A stretch of 9,437 bases of DNA from Minisyncoccota bacterium (GTDB lineage Bacteria; Verrucomicrobiota; Lentisphaeria; Oligosphaerales; MVZH01), in the NCBI GenBank assembly GCA_021734725.1, contig JAIPIM010000153.1, forward strand, positions 1 to 9,437, read 5' to 3'. This document shows, piece after piece, positions 1 to 5,768 of the stretch. The stretch's first letter is position 1. Each line of letters opens with the position of its first letter. The notes beneath the pieces are model-generated. The model ran no database searches and was not told where the DNA came from. It saw only the letters and a program-made list of their open reading frames with translations. The position numbers were made by a program, and so were the translations under genes.

Positions 1-21
1 CAATTGTCTCAAAGGACTTCC

Positions 22-1278
22 ATGAACACAACCATTCTTGACGCCGCCGTATCGTTCATAGACCAACCGCTTTTAACTCCACTGACCATAAGCTCGGGCA
101 GCATTACGGAATTGTCGGAAGCCGTTGCCGAAGTGACCGTGCGGGTTGATGGACGGGAGGCTACGGGGAAAGGCGCTATCTATCTCAGTGACATGTGGGC
201 CTGGCCAGGATCCACGCTCGGCCACGCACGCTGCGACGCGGAACTCCGCGCATTATGCGAAACCATCGCGGCGAACCTCCCGGAACTGTGCGGAGGCGAA
301 CCCGCGCACCCCGTCGAACTCGGGCTGCGCCTGCATGAGAGCATCTGCGGCACGAAAGACGATCCACCCGTGCTCGCTCGCGCCATGTGCACCAGCCCCT
401 TCGACGCGGCAATTCACGACGCGGTCGGGAACGCCCTCGAGTGTTCCGCTTTCGATCTGTATACACGCCCTGCTCCCATTCCGTCCGCCGATCCATTCCT
501 CAACGGCCACGCCTCCGATGCGATCCGTAACACGCTGGAATGGCGACATAAAGAACTGAATGCCTGGTACCTTGTCACAAAAGGCGACACAGCAGAAGAC
601 CTCGACCCCTGGGTCCGCAAACGCGGCTACCGCTGCTTTAAGCTGAAACTGTTCGGCAAAGACAATGCCTACGATGTGGAGCGCACGGTCGAAGTATACC
701 GCATCCTGCGCGAACTTGGCGCTGAAAACATTCTGCTCTCCATTGACACCAACGAAGCTAACCCGGATGCAGCCAGCGTGGTCGACTATCTTGAACGGTT
801 AAACGCAACGAACAGCGACGCTTACAACGCCCTCCTGTATCTCGAACAACCGACGGCACGCGATATTATTGAACATCCATTTGACTGGCGTGAAGCGGCT
901 GCATTAAAACCGGTTATGCTGGATGAAGGGCTCACGTCACTGGAAGGGATGAGGACGGCGCTGGATCAAGGCTGGAGCGGCTTCGCATTGAAAACCTGCA
1001 AGGGACACAGCTTCACCTTGGTTGCGGCCGCCTGGGCAATACAACACGGACTGCTTCTCTCGGTACAGGATCTCACCAATCCCGGAATCGCCATGATCCA
1101 TGCCGCATTGCTTGCGGCGCACCTGCCCACACTCAACGGCGTGGAACTGAATTCCCCGCAATTCACCCCGGCGGCAAACGAAGAATGGCTCCCGCGCCTG
1201 CCCGGCTTGTTTGACGTCCATGATGGCGTGCATAAACTTCCGGAAGTTATGCCGAAAGGGCTGGGATCCGAAACGTGA
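22..1278 (+). CDS. Enolase-superfamily enzyme, MLE/mandelate-racemase-like
   Basis: A 418-aa enzyme of the enolase superfamily, whose members abstract a proton alpha to a carboxylate using Mg2+ in a TIM barrel. The superfamily layout is visible: an N-terminal capping domain (about 1-150), a KxK motif at K207/K209 (second strand), metal-ligand candidates D242 (SIDTNEA), E275 (LYLEQPT) and D301/E302 (VMLDEGL), and a lysine at K324 or K327 (LKTCKG) where the muconate-lactonizing subgroup has its second catalytic lysine. That pattern favours an epimerase, racemase or cycloisomerase over an acid-sugar dehydratase with a His/Asp base; the substrate cannot be read from sequence. I chose ATG 22 because AAAGGA lies 5 nt upstream; an in-frame TTG at 4 would add six residues but has no visible ribosome site. 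Length is normal for the family. The gene upstream is outside the window, so operon membership is unknown. Confidence 0.88.
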   Translation: MNTTILDAAVSFIDQPLLTPLTISSGSITELSEAVAEVTVRVDGREATGKGAIYLSDMWAWPGSTLGHARCDAELRALCETIAANLPELCGGEPAHPVELGLRLHESICGTKDDPPVLARAMCTSPFDAAIHDAVGNALECSAFDLYTRPAPIPSADPFLNGHASDAIRNTLEWRHKELNAWYLVTKGDTAEDLDPWVRKRGYRCFKLKLFGKDNAYDVERTVEVYRILRELGAENILLSIDTNEANPDAASVVDYLERLNATNSDAYNALLYLEQPTARDIIEHPFDWREAAALKPVMLDEGLTSLEGMRTALDQGWSGFALKTCKGHSFTLVAAAWAIQHGLLLSVQDLTNPGIAMIHAALLAAHLPTLNGVELNSPQFTPAANEEWLPRLPGLFDVHDGVHKLPEVMPKGLGSET

Positions 1279-1362
1279 TACCGACATCGAAGTTCGAAGG
1301 ACAAGGACTTACAACCAGTCCAGCGATGCGGAAAAGTGTAAACCGACCTCGCGGTTCGCCGC

Positions 1363-1433
1363 CCCGGATTGTAACGCGGTCCTCCGGGCCGCGGATCGGC
1401 GCATATGCGGGGCTGGAGACCCGCTCTACTTTT
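1363..1433 (+). repeat. GC-rich two-hairpin repeat, copy 1
   Basis: First of two direct copies. Its 5' half holds the 17-mer GCGGTCCTCCGGGCCGC (1376-1392), which can fold on itself as a 7-bp stem with one G.T wobble and a TCC loop. Its 3' half holds CTGGAGACCCGCTCTACTTTT (end at 1433), where GCGGG (1407-1411) can pair with CCCGC (1420-1424). The copies align at an offset of 74 nt in the 5' part and 78 nt in the 3' part, because copy 2 has 4 extra bases in the middle. The unit lies about 85 nt after the enolase-like stop codon and ends in a short T run, so it could also serve as a terminator. Confidence 0.85.
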
Positions 1434-1436
1434 GCG

Positions 1437-1512
1437 CCGGGACTGTAACGCGGTCCTCCGGGCCGCGGGTCGGCGCATTGATTGGCAGGTCTGGAGACCC
1501 GCTCTACTTTTT
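1437..1512 (+). repeat. GC-rich two-hairpin repeat, copy 2
   Basis: Second direct copy, almost abutting the first. It contains the same 17-mer at 1450-1466, then GGCGCAT, then GGTCTGGAGACC (1488-1499), a near-palindrome with 5-bp arms around GG, followed by CGCTCTAC and five T. The shared 3' block CTGGAGACCCGCTCTACTTTT is identical in both copies. The 4-nt length difference in the middle suggests an old duplication rather than an assembly artefact. Confidence 0.85.
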
Positions 1513-1584
1513 GAATGGGCGGCTTAAGGCCGTAACCATCTCTGATCCAGAACACCGTGAAAAACTAAAAATAATTTGTGTCGC

Positions 1585-1619
1585 AACCACAAACCAGTAA
1601 CCACAAACCACGAACCAAC
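1585..1619 (+). repeat. AACC heptamer tandem array, five units
   Basis: Five exact 7-bp units that all begin AACC: AACCACA, AACCAGT, AACCACA, AACCACG, AACCAAC. The first five bases AACCA are constant and the last two vary. The array ends 15 nt before the kinase ATG at 1635, so it probably lies in the 5' leader of that transcript. A second array of the same design precedes the gene at 4660. Function is unknown; the A/C-only character would keep a leader RNA unstructured. Confidence 0.85.
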
Positions 1620-1634
1620 TCAGCCGCCCCGCCC

Positions 1635-3119
1635 ATGTCGATTCGTACACAACTTGTTCTTTCCCTCACGGTGCTTGCAACGGCTGTCGCTGTTCTTGTC
1701 GGCTGGCAAAGCAGTCGTGTTGTCAGCAGAGCGGTTGAAGAACGCTTGGTCCACGATTCCGTTACCAACGCGGCAGGACTCGTTGCCGAATTAAACCTGC
1801 CCTTGAGCGAGCGACTCATGCAGCAACTGTCCACTGTCCTGAATTGTGAAATCGCGGCCGTGCAAACGCCTCAGAACGCATTATTGGCGTCGAGTTTCAC
1901 CATCGATGAAGAAAGTCGTTCCACCCTAACCCGATTCCTCACAGAGGAAGACCCGGGCACAAAGGCGCTGTTCTCGCTCAGGGGCACACTGTATCGTGTG
2001 GGAACCGCGAAGCTCACCGGCCTGGGTTCGCATCAGGCGAAAGGGGCCCCTGGTGCGCGCCTCCTGGTTCTGATGCCGGAGGCGCGCCTTCGCTCCGCAC
2101 GGCGTGAGGCGGCCGTACAGATCGCCGTCCTGACCGTGCTCGCGATCATGGTTGCCGCGGGCGTGGGCGTTCTCGTGTCGGCCCCCCTTACACGGCCCGT
2201 GCACAAGCTTCTCGAGCGTATGGAACATGTCTCCGATGCCGTTCGCGGTGTAGAAGATATATCAACGCTGGAAGGAATTTCATCTGACACTGGCGAAACG
2301 CGTTCACTCCATACCCTGCTTCCCCCTGCTCACGAACTGATGCGTCTTTCGAATACATTCGACCACCTCCTGTCACGCTTGCGGGAAGCGCACCGACGGC
2401 TGGGGCGCGCGGCACGTCTTGCCGTAACCGGACAAATGTCCGCGGGCGTCGCGCATGAACTGAGAAATCCGTTGAGCAGCATAAAAATGAACGCTCGCCT
2501 GCTCCTGGATGATCCGCACCTGACGGATGACAGTCGAACCGCCGTAAACCTGATCTTTAACGAAATTGAACGCATGGACCTTTACCTGCAGGAGCTGCTG
2601 GCTCTCCCCGCCGAGGAATCCACCGTCGAAGCGACGAAAACAGCGGCGTATGTACCGGAAGCACGATTGGACGAAGTGGTTGACTCCGTGCTTTGTCTGT
2701 TCGAGGATAGAGCCCGTCGCAACCACATCACGTTTGAACGTTCGTACAAGACTTCGGCCGACCTCACAGCTGTCGCGGCGGACCCCCAGCGCCTGCGCCA
2801 ACTTGTCATGAACCTCGTTGTCAACGCGCTGGAAGCCGCCCCCTCGCACAGCCAAATTCAGGTAACCATTGACGTTCCCGAAGAGGATCGCATCCGGCTT
2901 GCTGTTTCGGATACCGGTTCCGGCATTGACCCGTCAGTGGCAGACAGCATATTTGAACCGTTCGTCACGACGAAACCCCGGGGGACCGGGCTGGGGCTTT
3001 ATATCTGCCGCCGCATCGCGGAACACTACAACGGTACCATGGGACATTCACGGAGCGCGCACCGGAATACGGTGTGGTTCATGCTGCCAATAATCACACA
3101 GGACAGCCATTCAGGATGA
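1635..3119 (+). CDS. Membrane sensor histidine kinase of the NtrC-partner type
   Basis: A 494-aa transmembrane histidine kinase that should autophosphorylate and pass phosphate to the regulator encoded next. TM1 is about residues 7-27, an unrecognised periplasmic or outer sensor of about 135 aa follows (28-162), TM2 is about 163-185, and a HAMP-like linker runs to about 250. The H-box GVAHELRNPL has the phospho-acceptor H274. The ATPase domain shows N397 in the N-box (MNLVVNALEA), DTGSG 426-430 (G1), FEPFVTTK 440-447 (F-box) and GTGLGL 450-455 (G2). No PAS domain is evident. I chose ATG 1635 because the hydrophobic helix starts there; an in-frame GTG at 1578 would translate the heptamer array. 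No clear Shine-Dalgarno precedes ATG 1635, which is the weak point of this start. The stop codon overlaps the regulator's ATG by 4 nt (ATGA). The signal is unknown. Confidence 0.93.
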   Translation: MSIRTQLVLSLTVLATAVAVLVGWQSSRVVSRAVEERLVHDSVTNAAGLVAELNLPLSERLMQQLSTVLNCEIAAVQTPQNALLASSFTIDEESRSTLTRFLTEEDPGTKALFSLRGTLYRVGTAKLTGLGSHQAKGAPGARLLVLMPEARLRSARREAAVQIAVLTVLAIMVAAGVGVLVSAPLTRPVHKLLERMEHVSDAVRGVEDISTLEGISSDTGETRSLHTLLPPAHELMRLSNTFDHLLSRLREAHRRLGRAARLAVTGQMSAGVAHELRNPLSSIKMNARLLLDDPHLTDDSRTAVNLIFNEIERMDLYLQELLALPAEESTVEATKTAAYVPEARLDEVVDSVLCLFEDRARRNHITFERSYKTSADLTAVAADPQRLRQLVMNLVVNALEAAPSHSQIQVTIDVPEEDRIRLAVSDTGSGIDPSVADSIFEPFVTTKPRGTGLGLYICRRIAEHYNGTMGHSRSAHRNTVWFMLPIITQDSHSG

Positions 3120-4516
3120 GTGACCATCACACAACAAAGCCCGCCACCATTCTCGTCATTGATGATGAAGCATCCATCTGTTATGCGTTCGAACGCTTTT
3201 TTGAAGCGCGAGGGTACCGCGTGCTGACGAGCGGCACCGGTGTCGAAGGATTGGAGCACTGCCGAGCGGAAAAGCCCGAAGTCGTTTTCGTCGACGTGCG
3301 GTTGCCGGATGCCGACGGCCTTGATCTGATTGCACAGGTCCAAACGATTCTGCCGGCCAGCTGCATTGTGGTTATCACGGCTTATGGTTCGCTTGAAACG
3401 GTTACACGTGCGGTACAGGAAAAGGCATTCGAGTTCCTTGTGAAACCACTGGATCTGGATCAAGCCCACAGCCTTGTGGAACAATACCTGCATGCCCGAA
3501 GAAAGACACAAAGACACGCCACGGAAAAAGCCGCGGATGAGATGCCGCGTGTAATCGGCCATTCGGCAAGCATGCAGGACGTGTTTAAAGCAGTGGCCCG
3601 GGCCGCCGCGGCCGACGCCTCAGTCCTCATCACCGGAGAAACCGGTACAGGGAAAGATTTGATCGCACGCAGTATCCATCGCTTGAGCGCACGCGCGAAA
3701 AACGCCTTCGTGGCTGTAAACTGCGGAGCGCTCCCGGAAACACTCGTTGAAAGCGAGCTTTTCGGACATCGCAAGGGGGCCTTCACCGGTGCTGACCAGG
3801 ACAAGATGGGGCGCTTCGAAGCGGCCGACGGCGGGACCCTTTTTCTCGATGAAATCGGCGAACTTCCCCCCTCCTCCCAAGTCAAGCTCCTAAGGTTTCT
3901 GGACTCACATATGATCGAACGGCTGGGAGATACAAGCTCACACCACCTGAATGTCCGGATACTGGCAGCCACCAATCAACCGTTGAACACAGCCATGGCA
4001 CAGGGAACATTCCGTCAGGATCTCTACTATCGGCTCGCCGTCGTTGAAATGCGCATACCGTCGCTCCGTGAACGCATCGACGATATCGTGCCGCTCGCTG
4101 AACACTTCATCCAGACCTGCAGCAGGCAAAAAGAACGCCCCATGCTGAGCCCGCAGGCGACTGCGGTACTCAAATCCTACGACTGGCCGGGAAACGTGCG
4201 CGAACTTCGCAATGCAATGGAACACGCCCTGACCATGTCAACCGGTAATCTTATCCTTCCGGTTCACTTGCCGCACCATATTCGAGCAGGAGGGAAAGGC
4301 GAGGATGCAATCGAAACCGCGCAACAAACAAACGCCGTACGCCAGTACCTGGATCGCGTGGGAACCGCAGGCGACGAGCTGTACGAACGGACAATCACAC
4401 CAGTGGAAAAGGAGGTGATACAACGTGTGCTCGACGAATGCCAGGGTAATCAGTCAAGAGCTGCCGCGCGCCTGGGGATGCATCGTAACACCCTGCGGCG
4501 AAAACTGAAATCGTAA
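3116..4516 (+). CDS. NtrC-family sigma-54-dependent response regulator
   Basis: A 466-aa response regulator with the standard three-domain NtrC layout. The receiver (about 8-125) has acidic D16/D17, phospho-acceptor D60 (VFVDVRLP), T88 and K110 (VKPLD). The AAA+ domain (about 148-380) has Walker A GETGTGK 174-180, GAFTGA 221-226 (the loop that contacts sigma-54), Walker B LFLDE 242-246 and an arginine-rich R/Q-D-L-Y-Y-R-L segment near 300. The C-terminal Fis-type helix-turn-helix occupies about 443-466 (QSRAAARLGMHRNTLRRKL). Length and motif order are typical of ZraR/AtoC/NtrC proteins. ATG 3116 overlaps the kinase stop as ATGA, indicating translational coupling and a cognate pair. An in-frame start at 3074 would lie inside the kinase gene and precede the receiver by an odd 14-residue tail, so I rejected it. 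All catalytic residues appear intact. Target promoters are not identifiable in the window. Confidence 0.96.
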   Translation: MSDHHTTKPATILVIDDEASICYAFERFFEARGYRVLTSGTGVEGLEHCRAEKPEVVFVDVRLPDADGLDLIAQVQTILPASCIVVITAYGSLETVTRAVQEKAFEFLVKPLDLDQAHSLVEQYLHARRKTQRHATEKAADEMPRVIGHSASMQDVFKAVARAAAADASVLITGETGTGKDLIARSIHRLSARAKNAFVAVNCGALPETLVESELFGHRKGAFTGADQDKMGRFEAADGGTLFLDEIGELPPSSQVKLLRFLDSHMIERLGDTSSHHLNVRILAATNQPLNTAMAQGTFRQDLYYRLAVVEMRIPSLRERIDDIVPLAEHFIQTCSRQKERPMLSPQATAVLKSYDWPGNVRELRNAMEHALTMSTGNLILPVHLPHHIRAGGKGEDAIETAQQTNAVRQYLDRVGTAGDELYERTITPVEKEVIQRVLDECQGNQSRAAARLGMHRNTLRRKLKS

Positions 4517-4534
4517 AAAGAAAACAGACTTTTT
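4515..4534 (+). terminator. Weak A/T hairpin at the regulator stop codon
   Basis: AAAAAG (4515-4520) and CTTTTT (4529-4534) form a 6-bp inverted repeat with an 8-nt loop, overlapping the TAA stop. The stem is nearly all A-T and so is thermodynamically weak, but it ends in a T run. It could be a poor intrinsic terminator or chance. Confidence 0.25.
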
Positions 4535-4567
4535 AATGGCAAATGTTCAGGCGTCAGGAAGGCACAT

Positions 4568-4593
4568 ACTTTCGCATAGGGTCTTGCGAAAGT
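4568..4593 (+). promoter_or_regulatory. 9-bp inverted repeat in the leader of the aldo/keto reductase gene
   Basis: ACTTTCGCA (4568-4576) and TGCGAAAGT (4585-4593) are perfect 9-bp complements around the 8-nt loop TAGGGTCT. No T run follows, so an intrinsic terminator is not the obvious reading. The site lies 66 nt upstream of the ATG at 4660 and upstream of the second heptamer array, so it could be an operator, an RNA hairpin in the leader, or a Rho-type end signal for the kinase-regulator transcript. Confidence 0.5.
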
Positions 4594-4608
4594 GCTCACA
4601 CACTCTTT

Positions 4609-4636
4609 AACCTGAAACCCGAAACCTGAAACCTAA
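4609..4636 (+). repeat. AACC heptamer tandem array, four units
   Basis: Four 7-bp units: AACCTGA, AACCCGA, AACCTGA, AACCTAA. The AACC start and the final A are constant, and the middle two bases vary. It ends 23 nt before the ATG at 4660, just ahead of the ribosome site. It shares its period and AACC phase with the array at 1585-1619 but not the filler bases, so the two are not simple copies of each other. Confidence 0.85.
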
Positions 4637-4659
4637 TCGCAACATACAGGAGGATTACA

Positions 4660-5709
4660 ATGGACTATCTTCAACCGGACCCGAGTCTCTATAACGTACC
4701 GTTCACCGTTGACGAGTTCAACGGCATGCCTTACCGTTTGCTTGGCCGATCCGGCCTGCGAGTGTCGAACGTTGGACTCGGAACATGGAAAATGGGGTTC
4801 CCCGAAACAGGGGACGGAGCGCGAGTCGACGAGAAGACAGCCTACCGTATTTTCGACCGAGCCATCGAATTGGGCGTGACATTCTGGGATACCGCGAACC
4901 GCTACAATGGCGCTTCCGGAAACTCCGAACGCCTGATCGGGCGGTGGCTGAAGAACAATCCGGATCAACGGCGCAATGTGGTGATCGCAACGAAATGCTT
5001 CGGCGGTATGGATGGACGCACCCCTAATCACAGTCGCCTCTCGCGTACAAACATACTCGAATCCGTGTACGCAAGCCTGGAACGCCTGCAGGTCGATTAC
5101 CTGGACCTGCTGTATTTTCACAGGTTCGATGAAGAGACCCCAATGGAAGAAAGCTTGTGCGCCATCGAGGATCTCGTGGCCCAGGATACCGTACGGTATT
5201 TCGGCGTCTCGAATTTTACCGTCGAGCAACTGCAGCAATACGCAAGCCTGCAACGTGAGGCATCCTGTAGATGCCGTGTAACGGCTGTGCAAAACTACTT
5301 TGAACTTCTTAACGGTGAAAAACCGGAGTGTGCCGGAGTTCTCGAGTATTGCGCCACACAGGACCCCGCGTTCGTTGCCTACAGCCCGCTGGCCGGTGGA
5401 TTGCTTACGGACCGCTACCTGGAACCTTCGAAGGCTTCCAAAGGTGACAGACTGGTGGATGAAGGTCGACTCAGTGAAGCCGCGCCGCCCGAGGTTGTAC
5501 GAAAGCTGCGGAAACTGAACGAAGTGGCGGACAAAGGGAATCTGTCCCTCAGCCAGATGTGCCTCTGTTACATGCTTTCCATGCCGGGCATGGGGCCGGT
5601 GATCCCATCGGCATCAACCGTGGAACAACTGGAGTCGAACGCCGAAGCCGGGAAAATCCAATTGCAGGACGAACAGAAGACCGCCATACGTACATTCCTG
5701 GCAGGCTGA
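4660..5709 (+). CDS. Aldo/keto reductase
   Basis: A 349-aa NAD(P)H-dependent oxidoreductase of the aldo/keto reductase superfamily, a cytosolic TIM-barrel enzyme that interconverts aldehydes or ketones and alcohols. The catalytic tetrad is present as D77 (FWDTAN), Y82 (RYNG), K112 (ATKCF) and H154 (LYFHRF). Other family marks are LGTWKMG near 40, VRYFGVSNF, YSPLAGGLL, and the C-terminal IPSASTVEQLESN segment that normally binds the cofactor phosphate. The typical arginine of that segment is not obvious, so NADH versus NADPH use is open. The overall pattern resembles the Kv-beta/YhdN-like (AKR6/AKR11-type) group. The start is firm: AGGAGG at 4648-4653 lies 6 nt before ATG 4660. It is 143 nt from the regulator stop, across a hairpin and a heptamer array, so it may have its own promoter. 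The substrate is unknown; a sugar-related aldehyde is a guess from its neighbours. Confidence 0.94.
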   Translation: MDYLQPDPSLYNVPFTVDEFNGMPYRLLGRSGLRVSNVGLGTWKMGFPETGDGARVDEKTAYRIFDRAIELGVTFWDTANRYNGASGNSERLIGRWLKNNPDQRRNVVIATKCFGGMDGRTPNHSRLSRTNILESVYASLERLQVDYLDLLYFHRFDEETPMEESLCAIEDLVAQDTVRYFGVSNFTVEQLQQYASLQREASCRCRVTAVQNYFELLNGEKPECAGVLEYCATQDPAFVAYSPLAGGLLTDRYLEPSKASKGDRLVDEGRLSEAAPPEVVRKLRKLNEVADKGNLSLSQMCLCYMLSMPGMGPVIPSASTVEQLESNAEAGKIQLQDEQKTAIRTFLAG

Positions 5710-5721
5710 CGGACCCGGCAC

Positions 5722-5742
5722 CTCGAATCCGAGAGATTCGAG
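5722..5742. terminator. Hairpin between convergent genes, probable bidirectional terminator
   Basis: CTCGAATC (5722-5729) and GATTCGAG (5735-5742) form a perfect 8-bp stem with a 5-nt loop. It sits 12 nt after the reductase stop and 26 nt after the GH4 stop on the other strand, in a 59-nt convergent gap. No clear T tract flanks it on either strand, so termination efficiency is uncertain, but the position fits a shared terminator. Confidence 0.55.
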
Positions 5743-5768
5743 CCACTAATTCCGACAGCCGCATATCG

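Larger units (their letters stand above)
1279..1634. other. Repeat-filled intergenic region between the enolase-like gene and the kinase
   Basis: This 356-nt gap has no credible gene; reading frames through it are low-complexity Arg/Pro/Gly products of GC-rich repeats. From left to right it holds about 84 nt of unremarkable sequence, two direct copies of a two-hairpin GC-rich repeat, a small GC hairpin (CGGC 1520-1523 with GCCG 1529-1532, loop TTAAG), an AT-rich stretch (about 1559-1578), and a five-unit heptamer array. A promoter for the kinase would be expected in the AT-rich stretch, but I could not find a convincing -35/-10 pair or a correctly spaced sigma-54 site. Confidence 0.8.

Noticed and set aside
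1363..1512. CRISPR-like array
   Set aside because: There are only two units, joined without a unique spacer of constant length, and no cas gene is present; the hairpin repeat reading fits better.
1211..1600. 129-codon + strand frame spanning the repeat region
   Set aside because: It overlaps the end of the enolase-like gene and then translates the GC-rich repeats; there is no domain or ribosome site.
4561..4576. Sigma-54-like -24/-12 element (GGCAC ... GCA) upstream of the aldo/keto reductase
   Set aside because: The GG to GC distance is 13 instead of 12 bases. Sigma-54 promoters tolerate little spacing change, and the sequence is also half of the 9-bp hairpin.
5579..5593. Perfect 7-bp inverted repeat CCATGCCGGGCATGG
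   Set aside because: It lies inside the reductase coding sequence, encoding conserved-looking residues (SMPGMG), so coding constraint or chance explains it.
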